A DNA stretch of 64,000 nucleotides from Luteibacter yeojuensis (GTDB lineage: Bacteria; Pseudomonadota; Gammaproteobacteria; Xanthomonadales; Rhodanobacteraceae). Positions 7,563 to 16,639 of this stretch are shown here, piece by piece. The DNA is taken from positions 27,488-91,487 of the forward strand of contig NZ_JZRB01000008.1 of NCBI RefSeq assembly GCF_000964085.1, written 5' to 3'. The notes under the pieces are model-generated. The model had not been told where the DNA came from. It ran no database searches and was given only the letters and a program-made list of their open reading frames with translations. How positions within the stretch are numbered: position 1 is the first letter of the stretch; each line of letters starts with the position of its first letter. A program made the position numbers and the translations under genes.

Positions 7563-10355
7563 CTAAGCCGCGTCGGCACGCCGACGTAGCACCGCCAGTG
7601 GCTGCGCCCACGTCGCGCCCGGTCGGCGCTTGCTCGTCACCAGCGTCAGCTCCGATGGCTGGAACACGTTGACGTTGTGCGTCGCTGGCGTGGTCAGGAT
7701 GTACTGCGCACGGGTGCTCTTGAGGAACGCGCCCACCTTGTCGATGTTGAAGATATCGAGATGGGCGAACGGCTCGTCGATGAACACGAAGCCGCCGGGG
7801 CGGTCTTCGTCGCGCATCAGGGCCACGAGCAGCAGCAGCGACTTCATCACCTGCTGGCCGCCCGAGGCCTCGCCGTCATCCATGCCGATCCAGCCCTTCT
7901 TGTCGAATTCGAAGCGCACGTTCAGCGCGGCCGAGGCGAGGGCGAGGTCGTCGTTGGTGAGTTCGGGCAGATCGACGTCGACGCCGATGCCCGCGAGGTC
8001 GGCGAGCACCTTCAGGTTCCTGGCGTAGCGGCGCACCGTGTTGCGCAGCACCTGGATGTAGGCGCCACGCGCTTCGTGCGTGATGCGGCTGGCGCGTTCC
8101 AGGTGCAGGCGGCGCTTTTCGAGGTCGCGCTTCAGGCCGTCGTGGTCGGCGCCGAGCTTCTCGCGCAGGGCCAGCACGCTGGCATCCTGTTCCCAGTGGC
8201 CTTCTTCCAGACGGCGCTCGACGCGGTCCATCTCGCGGCGCACGGCGGCGGGCGATTCGAACCGCTCGCGCAGCATGGCGATGGCGGCGCGCGAGCGATG
8301 AGCGAGCGGCACGTGCCTGTGCTTCGCGCGGAAGGCCTTCAGCCGGTCGACCTGCTCGCCCCGCGCCTGCGCGTAATGGCGCACCGAGTCGGCCAGCTGG
8401 CCTTGCACGGTGCGCTGCTCACGCGCGCCGTTGTCGCGCGCGTTCGACGTCTTGAGGCGCTTCTCGCGCACCCCTTCGTAGTACTGCTCGGCGGCGGCGT
8501 GGCTGTCGGCCGTGCGCTGCACGTCTTCCTGCAGGCGCGGTTGCTGCTCGCGCGCGTCGTTGAATTCTTCCGCTCGGTCGGCGAGCTGGCTGCTGGCGTT
8601 GGCGCCCCGGAGGATGCTTTCCGCGTCGCTCGCCTGCGCGGAGGCGGTTTTCCGCTCGTCGGCGATGGCGCGGAGGCGGCCCTCCACCTCACGTAGCTTT
8701 GCCTCGCCGTCGCGCAGCTGGCGCTCGCGCGCCGACGCGCCGAAGTACATATCGTCCACGCCGAGGTGGCGGCCGCCACGGCGTTCGCGGAAGTAACCCT
8801 GAGGCGTGATCCAGTCCTGGTCACGGCCGAGCTTCGAGCCTTCGGGCACGTCCTCGACACGCTGGATGCGGTCGAGGTTGCGCAGCAGCCAGTCCGGCGC
8901 CGCGGCGGAGAAGGCCACCACCTCGTGCAGCGAGCCCTTCACCGGTTTCTCGGCCGGTGCGCGGTCGGCCACCACGAAGTGCTTGTAACGCATGGCCTCG
9001 CCGAGCTTCCACGCCGCCTCGCGGTCGCGTGGATCGTCGAGCAGCACCACGTGGCGGTAACCGGCCAGCACCGCCTCGACCGCCGGCTGCCACCGCGCCT
9101 GCGTGATCTCGACGATCTCGCTGAGCATGCTGTGGCGGATGCCGGCGTCGTCGAGCGCGCGGCGGAAGCCGGCTTCAAACTCCGGCGTGTAGCGGCGGCC
9201 GCTGCGCCACGCGGTGAGCTTGGTGGTGAGGGTGCCCAGCTCCTGGCGCAGCGTGGTTTCTTCGTGCTGCAGCGCGTTGAGCCGCGCGCGGGCGTCGCGC
9301 GCGATATCGGCGAGGCGCTCGTGGTCGGCGCCGCCCTGCGCGGCCACCATCTCGCGCAGGCGGTTTTCCTGGCGGATGACCAGGTCGTTCTGGGCGAGCG
9401 CGGCGCGGGCCGCGTCGAGGCTCTTCTGCGTAGCCTGGCGGGCCATGTCGGCCTCGTGCTGCTCGCCGCGGAGCGTTTCGCCCGTGGCGTCGAGCTCGGC
9501 CAGCTGGCGCGTCAGGTCGGCGTCGCGCTGCTCGAGCTCGGCGACGCGGCGCTTCACGCCATTCAACGCGGGGCGGGCGCCACGGACGCTGGCGGCGAGG
9601 TCGGCGAATTCCGTGCGCGGCAGCACCTCGGCCACCAGCGACACGCGCTCGTCCTTCAGCGCGTTCCATTCCTGGTAGGAGCGGGCGCGTGCCTCGGCTT
9701 CCTGCAGGCTCACGCCGATGAGCGACAGCTGGTGCTCCAGCCCATGCTGCTCGCGGTCGGCCTCGGCCTGTTCGTTGCGGGCGCGCTGGTAGTCGTCCAG
9801 CACGGCCTTGTCACCGAACACATCGAAGACAAGATCGAGCAGGGCCTTCGGTGGCAGCTGGCACAGTTTGTCGGTGGCACCCTGTTCCAGGGTGAGCACG
9901 CGGCGGATCGCCTGCGACAGGCCCGCGCCTTCCAGGCGCACGCGGTACTCGCGCAGGCCGAGGAAATCGTTGCGCGCCTCGATCTCCTCCACGCTCACGT
10001 CGCCGCCGAGCACGGCGTACTGGCGCGTCCACTCGCCACCCTTCTTCTGGATGCGGCAGGCCAGCGTCACCTCGCGGTCCATCAGCGGGAAGAACGGGCG
10101 CTCGCCGTTGGGGCCGGGGATGTTACCGACCCGGGCGCGCAGCCACGCGAACGGCTTGCCGTTGTGGCGCAGGTAGCTCTTGTAATCGCGGTTGCCGGCG
10201 CAGTCGATGGTGAGCAGCGTGCGCAGCGCATCGAGCAGGGTCGTCTTGCCGGAGCCGTTCGGGCCCACGACGGTGACGATGTTGGTGTCGAGCGGCAGGC
10301 TGAAGCGCTGCCAGTAATCCCAGTGGACGACTTCGAGGCTGCGGAAATCAAACAT
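7563..10355 (-). CDS. SMC-like ATPase of a MksB/MukB-type condensin
   Basis: A 930-residue SMC-architecture protein. Walker A GPNGSGKT is at 31-38. Two long coiled coils (roughly 210-390 and 560-770) flank a globular hinge near 395-560. The C-terminal head has the ABC signature SGGQQ (about 831-835) and Walker B FVFIDEPFAHLD (about 856-867, catalytic E861). Length and short coils fit MksB/JetC-type proteins better than the 1,486-residue MukB or canonical SMC. Its start overlaps the KITE-like gene by 8 bases, and a kleisin-like gene precedes that. The expected role is ATP-driven DNA loop extrusion in chromosome organisation or plasmid defence. I recognise the family by architecture and gene order, not by a search. 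Confidence 0.82.
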   Translation of the reverse strand: MFDFRSLEVVHWDYWQRFSLPLDTNIVTVVGPNGSGKTTLLDALRTLLTIDCAGNRDYKSYLRHNGKPFAWLRARVGNIPGPNGERPFFPLMDREVTLACRIQKKGGEWTRQYAVLGGDVSVEEIEARNDFLGLREYRVRLEGAGLSQAIRRVLTLEQGATDKLCQLPPKALLDLVFDVFGDKAVLDDYQRARNEQAEADREQHGLEHQLSLIGVSLQEAEARARSYQEWNALKDERVSLVAEVLPRTEFADLAASVRGARPALNGVKRRVAELEQRDADLTRQLAELDATGETLRGEQHEADMARQATQKSLDAARAALAQNDLVIRQENRLREMVAAQGGADHERLADIARDARARLNALQHEETTLRQELGTLTTKLTAWRSGRRYTPEFEAGFRRALDDAGIRHSMLSEIVEITQARWQPAVEAVLAGYRHVVLLDDPRDREAAWKLGEAMRYKHFVVADRAPAEKPVKGSLHEVVAFSAAAPDWLLRNLDRIQRVEDVPEGSKLGRDQDWITPQGYFRERRGGRHLGVDDMYFGASARERQLRDGEAKLREVEGRLRAIADERKTASAQASDAESILRGANASSQLADRAEEFNDAREQQPRLQEDVQRTADSHAAAEQYYEGVREKRLKTSNARDNGAREQRTVQGQLADSVRHYAQARGEQVDRLKAFRAKHRHVPLAHRSRAAIAMLRERFESPAAVRREMDRVERRLEEGHWEQDASVLALREKLGADHDGLKRDLEKRRLHLERASRITHEARGAYIQVLRNTVRRYARNLKVLADLAGIGVDVDLPELTNDDLALASAALNVRFEFDKKGWIGMDDGEASGGQQVMKSLLLLVALMRDEDRPGGFVFIDEPFAHLDIFNIDKVGAFLKSTRAQYILTTPATHNVNVFQPSELTLVTSKRRPGATWAQPLAVLRRRADAA

Positions 10356-11082
10356 CGTCCAGCTCCTCGGCGTCGGTGTCGTCCAGGGGTTCGTCGTCGC
10401 CGAGCTCGGCGGTGGGCAGGTTCTTCGCGCGCGTGGTGGCGTCGGCCAGCAGGTCGCCCAGCGCGCCGTCGAGGATGCGGCGCGCCGTGCGCTCGTAATC
10501 GAAGGCGAGGTCGAGCAAGGGGCCCTCGGCGATCAGGCGGCCATCGGGGCCGTCGCCGCGCTTGCGCACGATGAAACCCAGCTTGGCCAGCGTGCCGATG
10601 AGCATGCCGAAGCGCATCTTGCCGCCCACCTTGTCGCCGAAATCGGCGAACAGCGTGCGCTCGGGGATCACCGGCGAAATGGTCGGGTCGCGCGGGATCG
10701 GCTTCGCCTCGGCGAACATCTGCGATTGCGAGGCGGCGGCTTCCACTTCCTGGCGCTCGACCTGGCGCTGGCGCTTGGGCAGCACGATGAGCGCCCAGAT
10801 GACCACGAGCAGCGCCACGCCATCGCGGTCGAGCTGCATGGTGTTGCTGATCCAGCTATCGCTGCCGCCGAACACGGCGCGCTCGCTCTTGCGCGCCACG
10901 GCGAGGCCGATGTAGGCGGCATAGGGGTGTTCGCGCAGTTCCAGGCCCACCGCCTCGAGGCGGCGGTCGAGGTCTTCGCGGAACGCCTCGTCGAGCAGCG
11001 CCTTGCGCGCCTGGGCGTCGTCGCGGGGCAGCCAGCGCTGCGCGAGCAGGCGGGTCACCAGGCTGGCGGTTTCGTCATGCAT
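10348..11082 (-). CDS. MksE/MukE-like KITE subunit
   Basis: A 244-residue mainly helical protein. A winged-helix region is likely around 145-190 (FGMLIGTLAKLGFIVRKRGD, then IAEGPLLDLAFDYERTARRI), as in MukE/MksE KITE subunits that bind the kleisin. The C terminus is strongly acidic (LGDDEPLDDTDAEELDDV). Size, position between kleisin-like and SMC genes, and 8-base overlaps on both sides support the assignment. Family membership is inferred mostly from context. Confidence 0.68.
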   Translation of the reverse strand: MHDETASLVTRLLAQRWLPRDDAQARKALLDEAFREDLDRRLEAVGLELREHPYAAYIGLAVARKSERAVFGGSDSWISNTMQLDRDGVALLVVIWALIVLPKRQRQVERQEVEAAASQSQMFAEAKPIPRDPTISPVIPERTLFADFGDKVGGKMRFGMLIGTLAKLGFIVRKRGDGPDGRLIAEGPLLDLAFDYERTARRILDGALGDLLADATTRAKNLPTAELGDDEPLDDTDAEELDDV

Positions 11083-12388
11083 CTTCGGTGGTGTCCTTCG
11101 CGGCGGTGCGCGGGCGCAGGCGCCCGGCGCTCACGAGCGCGATCTGGGGCAGTTCGGGGTCGACCAGCACGGGCTCGATCTCGAGCGCGAGTGGCAGGCG
11201 GGCGAGCTCGGCGGTGCCGCCTTCCAGCGCGGCGGATTCCGGGTCGCCAAGCAGGCCGAGCAGCGAGAGGCGGTAGGCGGATAGCGCGTAGTCCGTGCCG
11301 ATCAGCGTCTCGGCCAGCTCGCGTGGCGCCGCGATGGCGGCGAGCTCGGCGTGCCATGCCTCGAGGTAGCGCAGGTCTTCCTCGCCCATCGGCAGGTCGG
11401 CGGTATCGGGCGGGGCTTCGGCGGCCGGCAGCGTCGTGACCTCGGCGGCGAGGCGCTCGCGCTCGAGCAGCTCGTACTCGGCCACGTCCAGGGCGATCTG
11501 GTCGTGCAGGAAGGGCGCGGGCAGCGGCAGCGTGAGCTGGCCTTCCTCGAAGCCGGCCAGCGTCTCGACCGGCTGCGCGCGCAGCCAGCCGACCAGGTCG
11601 GACGACGACAGGCCGGTACGGCCCAGGTGAACGCGGTGCTGGTCGATCTTGTTGAGTTCGCGCTGGAACACGCCGGCCTGGCGCAGCAGCGCGCTCTGCG
11701 CACGGCCCACCGCCTGGGCGAGGCGGTGCGCCGCCGGTTCGAGGTCGTCGCCTTCGGTGATGGCGGCGACCACCTCGGTGCCTTTCTCCACCCATGTCCA
11801 CACCGAATCCAGGCGCACGGCGGCGCGGCGGATGCGGTGCTCGGAGCCGGAGAGCACGGCGCGGTCGAAGTCTTCCTTCAGCTCGCTGAGGCGGGACAGC
11901 AGGTGGCCCAGTTCGTCGACCGAGACGCGGCCCACCGCCTGGCCCGCGGCGAGCTGGGCGGTGAGGTAACCCAGGCCGTCGTCATCGTCCTGCTCGAACT
12001 CGAGCATGGTGGCCAGCGCGCCCAGCGCCTTGCGGCCGACCGGGCCCACGCGGTAGCGCTGGGTTTCGGTGTCGTACACCAGCAGCTCGTGGTCCTTCAG
12101 GCGCTGCACCACGGTCTCGAGCTTCACCGCATCGACGAAGGCGAGGTGGTCGCGGATCTCCTGCGGTGTCCACTCGGTGGCGTGCGTGCGCCCACCGAGG
12201 GTGCGCAGCACGAGCAGGCGCAGCAGCACCTGCGCCTCGCCGCCATGGAACAGCGCGGAGAACGCGCGCAGCAGGCCACGCCCGCGCAGCAGCGGGAAGA
12301 CGGCGGGGAGGTCCTCGGCGACGACGCCGTCGCGGAAGAGATCCTGCAGGCGTTCGTCGTGGACGGTGGTGTCGGTCGGGCCGCCCAA
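11075..12388 (-). CDS. MksF/MukF-like kleisin subunit
   Basis: About 437 residues from the chosen TTG at 12388; the frame is open further upstream into folE. The N-terminal 110 residues look like a winged helix (LLRAFSALFHGGEAQVLLRLL, TPQEIRDHLAF, LKDHELLVYD), followed by a helical middle and a mixed C-terminal part, as in MukF/MksF kleisins. There is no ATG in the first part and no clear ribosome site, so translation is probably coupled to folE, whose stop is 2 bases upstream. The stop overlaps the next gene's ATG by 8 bases. Function inferred from the F-E-B gene order. Confidence 0.65.
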   Translation of the reverse strand: MGGPTDTTVHDERLQDLFRDGVVAEDLPAVFPLLRGRGLLRAFSALFHGGEAQVLLRLLVLRTLGGRTHATEWTPQEIRDHLAFVDAVKLETVVQRLKDHELLVYDTETQRYRVGPVGRKALGALATMLEFEQDDDDGLGYLTAQLAAGQAVGRVSVDELGHLLSRLSELKEDFDRAVLSGSEHRIRRAAVRLDSVWTWVEKGTEVVAAITEGDDLEPAAHRLAQAVGRAQSALLRQAGVFQRELNKIDQHRVHLGRTGLSSSDLVGWLRAQPVETLAGFEEGQLTLPLPAPFLHDQIALDVAEYELLERERLAAEVTTLPAAEAPPDTADLPMGEEDLRYLEAWHAELAAIAAPRELAETLIGTDYALSAYRLSLLGLLGDPESAALEGGTAELARLPLALEIEPVLVDPELPQIALVSAGRLRPRTAAKDTTEDA

Positions 12389-12390
12389 GG

Positions 12391-12987
12391 TCAGCGACGG
12401 TCGACGCCGACGAAGCGGAGGAACTCGCCGCGCGTGCGTGGATCCTCGCGGAAGCTGCCGAGCATCTGGCTGGTGACCATCGAGACGCCGCGCTTGTGCA
12501 CGCCGCGCGTGGTCATGCATTCGTGGCTGGCATCGATGACCACGCCCACGCCGCGAGGGCGCAGGGTATCTTCGATGCAGTGCGCGATCTGCGCGGTGAG
12601 TTTCTCCTGCACCTGGAAGCGGCGGGCGAAGCCATCGACGACGCGGGCCAGCTTGCTGATGCCGACCACGCGGTCGGTGGGCACGTAACCCACGTGGGCG
12701 CGGCCGATGATCGGCGCCATGTGGTGCTCGCAGTGGCTCTCGAACTCGATGTCGCGCAGCACGATCATCTCGTCGTAGCCTTCCACTTCCTTGAAGGTGC
12801 GGCGCAGGTACTCGGCCGGATCCTCGTCGTAGCCCTTGAACCAGTCGCCATAGGCCTTGACCACGCGCTTGGGCGTGTCGAGCAGGCCCTCGCGCTTCGG
12901 ATCCTCACCGGCCCACAGCAGCAGGGTGCGCACGGCCTCCTCGGCCTGTTCGCGGGTGACCGGACGGGACCTGGACTCGTCGCTCAT
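12391..12987 (-). CDS. folE: GTP cyclohydrolase I
   Basis: A 198-residue enzyme catalysing GTP to 7,8-dihydroneopterin triphosphate, the first step to tetrahydrofolate and related pterins. Zinc ligands are visible: C and H in SHCEHHMAP (about 85-93) and C in [11 protein letters not shown]. The family motifs GRAHVGYVP and [10 protein letters not shown] are present. Normal length. It is the first gene of a minus-strand unit with the condensin-like genes, although no functional link is known. Confidence 0.95.
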   Translation of the reverse strand: MSDESRSRPVTREQAEEAVRTLLLWAGEDPKREGLLDTPKRVVKAYGDWFKGYDEDPAEYLRRTFKEVEGYDEMIVLRDIEFESHCEHHMAPIIGRAHVGYVPTDRVVGISKLARVVDGFARRFQVQEKLTAQIAHCIEDTLRPRGVGVVIDASHECMTTRGVHKRGVSMVTSQMLGSFREDPRTRGEFLRFVGVDRR

Positions 12988-13031
12988 CGGGTGGCTTCCT
13001 CGGCATCAATGCAATCGCGCATTCTACCCCC

Positions 13032-13057
13032 TGTGGGAGCGCGCTTGCGCGCGATGG
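13032..13057. repeat. REP-like single arm (family A)
   Basis: TGTGGGAGCGCGCTTGCGCG followed by CGATGG in the 78-base gap between rmuC and folE, only a few bases before the rmuC stop. The inner GCGCGCTTGCGCGC can fold alone. Confidence 0.75.
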
Positions 13058-13065
13058 GGCCTGCC

Positions 13066-14514
13066 TCAATCCTCGGCTTCGGCCCCCGCCTCACCCTCGT
13101 CCGCCTCGGGGACGATATCCAGCAACCGCTGCGACTCCTCGCCCCCCAGGGTTTCGACCCCCTTCAGGCGCCGCTCGATGGCCCGGGTACGCACGCCGGC
13201 GCTGTCGATGCTGTTGCGCACCGTATCGAGCTGCTTGCGGGTCTTGTCCAGCACGGCCCCGAACTTGCCGAACTCGGTCTTCACCGCCCCCAGCACCTGC
13301 CACACCTCGGACGAGCGCTTCTCGATGGCCAGCGTGCGGAAGCCCATCTGCAGGCTGTTCAGCAGGGCGGTGAGGGTGGTGGGGCCGGCCACGGTGACGC
13401 GGTGGTCGCGCTGCAACTGGTCGGAGAGGCCCGGCCGGCGGATGACCTCGGCGTAGAGGCCCTCGGTGGGCAGGAACAGGATGGCGAAATCGGTGGTGTG
13501 CGGCGGCGCCACGTACTTGGTGCGGATGCGCTTGGCTTCTTCGCGAACCCGCAGCTCCAGGGCCTTGCCGGCGCTGGCCACGCCCTCGGCGTCGGCGGCG
13601 TCCTGGGCCTCCAGCAGGCGCTGGTAATCCTCGACCGGGTACTTGGCGTCGATGGGTAGCCACACGGGCGCGCCATCGTCGGCGCCCGGCAGGCGGATGG
13701 CGAACTCCACGCGCTCGGTGGAGCCGGGGATGGTGGCCACGTTGGCGTCGTACTGCTCGGCGATCAGCACCTGCTCGAGCAGGGCGCCCAGCTGCACCTC
13801 GCCGAAGGTGCCGCGGGTTTTCACGTTGGTGAGGACGCGCTTGAGGTCGCCCACGCCGGCGGCCAGGGCCTGCATCTCGCCCAGGCCACGCTGCACGGCT
13901 TCCAGGCGCTCGGACACCAGCTGGAACGACTGGCCCAGGCGGGTTTCCAGCGTGGCCTGCAGTTTCTCATCCACCGTGGCGCGCATCTGTTCGAGCTTGG
14001 CGGCGTTATCCTGCTGGATGGCGGCCAGGCGGGTTTCGAGCGTGCCGCGCATGTCGGCCATGCGCTTTTCGTTATCGCCGGTAAGCGCGGTGAAGCGCTG
14101 GTCGAGCAACTCACCGAAGTGCTTCAGCGTAAGCGCCGATTCCTCTCGCGTCTTGCGCGCGTCGTCGGCCAGCCCCTGGCGCAGGCCCTGCAGGCCGATA
14201 TCGGTGCGCTCGGTGAGCTGGTCGAGCCGGCGGCCGAAGCCCTCGATGCGCTCGTGCTGCTGCGTGGCCGCGGCCTGCAGCTGTTCCTGCACATGCCCGC
14301 GGAACTGGCCGAAGCTATCGCCCAGCTCGCCACGGCCCGCGCGCTGCTCGTCGCGCAGCACGCCCTCGAGGCGGCGCGTATCGTCACGCAGGGCATCCAG
14401 GCGCGCCGCGCTGCCGTCGTCGCGGCCGCGCCGGCCGAGCAGGGCGATAAGCAGGCCCAGGCAGGCGAGGGCGACCACCAGCAGGGCGATGAGGAGGATG
14501 GATTCGAAAGTCAT
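13066..14514 (-). CDS. rmuC: DNA recombination protein RmuC
   Basis: A 482-residue protein. An N-terminal membrane anchor (about 5-27, ILLIALLVVALACLGLLIALL) is followed by about 180 residues of coiled coil and then the RmuC domain (about 220-420) with VEFAIRLPG, LPIDAKYPVEDYQRLLEA and TTDFAILFLPTEGLYAEV. The domain belongs to the PD-(D/E)xK nuclease-like group; the family limits inversions and rearrangements at short inverted repeats. Normal length and a clear ATG. The acidic C-terminal tail is typical. Confidence 0.93.
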   Translation of the reverse strand: MTFESILLIALLVVALACLGLLIALLGRRGRDDGSAARLDALRDDTRRLEGVLRDEQRAGRGELGDSFGQFRGHVQEQLQAAATQQHERIEGFGRRLDQLTERTDIGLQGLRQGLADDARKTREESALTLKHFGELLDQRFTALTGDNEKRMADMRGTLETRLAAIQQDNAAKLEQMRATVDEKLQATLETRLGQSFQLVSERLEAVQRGLGEMQALAAGVGDLKRVLTNVKTRGTFGEVQLGALLEQVLIAEQYDANVATIPGSTERVEFAIRLPGADDGAPVWLPIDAKYPVEDYQRLLEAQDAADAEGVASAGKALELRVREEAKRIRTKYVAPPHTTDFAILFLPTEGLYAEVIRRPGLSDQLQRDHRVTVAGPTTLTALLNSLQMGFRTLAIEKRSSEVWQVLGAVKTEFGKFGAVLDKTRKQLDTVRNSIDSAGVRTRAIERRLKGVETLGGEESQRLLDIVPEADEGEAGAEAED

Positions 14515-14530
14515 GCAGTGAGCTTAACGT

Positions 14531-14601
14531 GTAGGAGCCCACCCTGTGGGCGATTTCGGGCCGCGATGGAAGCGGGAATCGCCCACAGGGGGGGCTCCTA
14601 C
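14531..14601. repeat. REP-like inverted pair (family B)
   Basis: Arms 14531-14554 and 14578-14601 are inverted copies of GTAGGAGCCCACCCTGTGGG plus CGAT. Each arm also holds its own small CCCAC/GTGGG dyad. It lies between rmuC and rpiA. Confidence 0.85.
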
Positions 14602-14623
14602 AGCAGCATGCTTGTAGCGGGTA

Positions 14624-15277
14624 TCAGATCTCGCGATTGCCCACGATGACCACGTCGGCGCGGCGGGCGGCGAAGAGGCCGACGCACACGATGCCGGTGA
14701 TCTGGTTGAGCTTGGCTTCCAGGCCCACCGGATCGGCGATACGCCAGTTATGCACGTCGATGATCCAGTTGCCGTTATCGGTGGTGACGCCGTCGCGCCA
14801 CACGGGCGTGCCGCCCATGGCGGTGATTTCGCGCGCCACGAGGCTACGGGCCATCGGGATGACCTCGATGGGCAGCGGGAACTTGCCCAGCACCTCGACC
14901 TGCTTGGTGGCGTCGATGATGCAGACGAATTTGTCGGACGCCGCCGCGACGATCTTCTCGCGCGTGAGCGCGGCGCCGCCGCCCTTGATGAGGCACTTGT
15001 TCGCATCGCACTCGTCGGCGCCGTCGACGTAAAGATCGAGGCGGCCGGCGGCGTTGAGGTCCATCACGTCGAAGCCCAGCTTGCGCAGGCGCTCGCTGGA
15101 GGCCTCGGAGCTGGAGACGCAGGCTTTGATGTAGTCGCGGTACTGCGGCAACTCATCGATGAAGAAGTTGACCGTGGAGCCCGTGCCGACACCGATGATG
15201 CGGCCCCTGGGGCCGTTGCCCACGTACTTGAACGCGGCTGTTTCGGCGGCGAGGCGCTTCTCGTTGTCCTGGCTCAT
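14624..15277 (-). CDS. rpiA: Ribose-5-phosphate isomerase A
   Basis: A 217-residue enzyme interconverting ribose-5-phosphate and ribulose-5-phosphate in the pentose phosphate pathway. Motifs seen: [15 protein letters not shown] (phosphate loop, about 31-45), YVDGADECD (catalytic Asp region, about 81-89) and [14 protein letters not shown] (about 95-108). Normal length. Its ATG overlaps the EVE gene stop by 4 bases (ATGA), making it the last gene of the folate cyclo-ligase/EVE/rpiA operon. Confidence 0.95.
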   Translation of the reverse strand: MSQDNEKRLAAETAAFKYVGNGPRGRIIGVGTGSTVNFFIDELPQYRDYIKACVSSSEASSERLRKLGFDVMDLNAAGRLDLYVDGADECDANKCLIKGGGAALTREKIVAAASDKFVCIIDATKQVEVLGKFPLPIEVIPMARSLVAREITAMGGTPVWRDGVTTDNGNWIIDVHNWRIADPVGLEAKLNQITGIVCVGLFAARRADVVIVGNREI

Positions 15278-15732
15278 GCTTTTTCCAGCTTCAGGATGTA
15301 ATCCCAGTCGTGCTTGGCGACGGGCATGACGGAGAGGCGGTTGCCCTTGCGCACGAGCGGCATGTCGGCCAGTTCGTCGTGGCCCTTCAGCTCGTCGAGC
15401 GAGATGGTGCGCTTCAGCTTGCGGTCGAATTTGACATCGACCAGCATCCAGCGCGGTTCTTCGCGCTTCGCCGTTTCGTCGAAGTATTTCGATTTCGGGT
15501 TGAACTGGCTTTCATCGGGGTAGGCGGGCGAGGCCACCGTGGCGATGCCGACGATGCCGGGCACGTCGGTGTTCGAGTGGTAGAAGAAGATCTTGTCGCC
15601 CACCTTCATGCCGTCGCGCATGAAGTTCCGCGCCTGGTAGTTGCGCACGCCATCCCACGGTTCCACGCCCTTGCGTTTCAGGTCGTCGATGGAGAACGCA
15701 TCGGGCTCGGACTTCATGAGCCAGTACTTCAT
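15274..15732 (-). CDS. EVE domain protein
   Basis: A 152-residue single-domain protein. It begins [17 protein letters not shown] and contains [21 protein letters not shown], the typical start of EVE (PUA-like) domains such as THYN1. EVE domains bind modified bases in RNA or DNA; the cellular role of this stand-alone form is not settled. Overlaps of 4 bases with both neighbours show translational coupling. Confidence 0.92.
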   Translation of the reverse strand: MKYWLMKSEPDAFSIDDLKRKGVEPWDGVRNYQARNFMRDGMKVGDKIFFYHSNTDVPGIVGIATVASPAYPDESQFNPKSKYFDETAKREEPRWMLVDVKFDRKLKRTISLDELKGHDELADMPLVRKGNRLSVMPVAKHDWDYILKLEKA

Positions 15733-16340
15733 GCGGCGCCGCCCGTGCAGTCGATGAGTTCTTTATCGGTGGCGATGTAATCGAGCTTGATATCCCACTC
15801 GGCCGTTTCGATGGCGGGCAGCTCCTGGAACGCATAGCCCACGCCCACCAGCAACGGCTGCGCGGGGCGCGCCTGGTCGCGGAGGAACTCGAAGCTGCGG
15901 TCGTAGTAGCCACCACCGAAACCGAGGCGGTTGCCCTTGCGGTCGAAACCCAGCAGCGGCACCAGCACCAGGTCGAGCTTGTCGGCCTCGATGACGTGGG
16001 CGGCGGCCTTGGGCTCGGGGATGCCGAGCTCGTTGGTCTCGACGTCCTCGCCCGTGGTCCACGGCGCGAAGGTGAGGCGGCGCTTGCCACCGATCTTGGT
16101 GACGATGGGCAGGTAGAAGGTTTGCCCGCGCTCGGCGAGGGGGCCGATGGCGACGTTCAGCGGCAGCTCGCCGCCCGTGGCCCAGTAGCCGGCCACGTGC
16201 TTGTCGGTGAGGAACTCGGGGAGCTGTTCCAGCGAGGCGCGCAGCCCGGAGGCCGCCGCGACGCGCTCGGCGGGCTTGAGCTCGCGGCGGCGCTGGACGA
16301 GATCGGCGCGGAGTTCACGTCTCTCGGGAAGCTTTGACAT
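15729..16340 (-). CDS. 5-formyltetrahydrofolate cyclo-ligase
   Basis: A 203-residue ATP-dependent enzyme converting 5-formyl-THF to 5,10-methenyl-THF (YgfA/MTHFS family). The start (RRELRADLVQRRRELKP), the ELGIPEP motif and the LVPLLGFDRKGNRLGFGGGYYDR nucleotide-binding region are diagnostic. The upstream 299 bases hold a 6S RNA, the arrangement known for ygfA-ssrS in many gammaproteobacteria, so readthrough from the 6S promoter probably expresses it. Confidence 0.93.
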   Translation of the reverse strand: MSKLPERRELRADLVQRRRELKPAERVAAASGLRASLEQLPEFLTDKHVAGYWATGGELPLNVAIGPLAERGQTFYLPIVTKIGGKRRLTFAPWTTGEDVETNELGIPEPKAAAHVIEADKLDLVLVPLLGFDRKGNRLGFGGGYYDRSFEFLRDQARPAQPLLVGVGYAFQELPAIETAEWDIKLDYIATDKELIDCTGGAA

Positions 16341-16413
16341 GGTCGTTCAGCCGAACGGCACTGGCCTGGGCGCCCGCGAGCCGCCACGCCCGGTGCCGCG
16401 GGCAAGGCGCTGA

Positions 16414-16431
16414 CCGGCCCCAAGGGGCCGG
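16414..16431. other. Perfect GC hairpin between 6S RNA and the folate cyclo-ligase gene
   Basis: CCGGCCCC AA GGGGCCGG, 8-base arms. It is just 3' of the predicted 6S RNA on the minus strand and has no T-run, so it looks more like a processing or stability hairpin in a shared transcript than a terminator. Confidence 0.5.
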
Positions 16432-16444
16432 CCGGCAAAAGAAA

Positions 16445-16592
16445 GAGGCGTTCTCCGCGATGTCGCTGCGCACCAAACGACCTTGATCCAAAGGATCAGG
16501 TGGGAGAGCCACACGGTCTCAAGGCTTTCCGTACGAAGGCGGACATGCGCAACAACCGTGTAAGGCCGACCCGGGGTCGTATGTAGGAACAA
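16445..16592 (-). ncRNA. ssrS: 6S RNA
   Basis: Read on the minus strand, the 3' half carries CCTGATCCTTTGGATCAAGG followed by a segment ending GACATCGCGGAGAA. This parallels the E. coli 6S 3' half, where a CCTTGAACCAAGGGTTCAAGG hairpin precedes CATCTCGGAGA. The location between zapA and the folate cyclo-ligase gene is the standard ssrS position. 6S RNA mimics an open promoter and sequesters sigma70 RNA polymerase in stationary phase. Ends are approximate: 5' end near 16590, 3' end near 16445. Confidence 0.78.
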
Positions 16593-16639
16593 GGCAAATG
16601 TAAAGTGCGCTGGCGGGCACCGCAGGGAACGCCCGGCGC

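Noticed and set aside
8766..10574. A 602-codon open frame antisense to the SMC gene
   Set aside because: Same shadow effect; low-complexity composition and no ribosome site.
7563..12388. Complete Wadjet defence system
   Set aside because: No JetD-like nuclease gene lies next to it; only the condensin part is visible.
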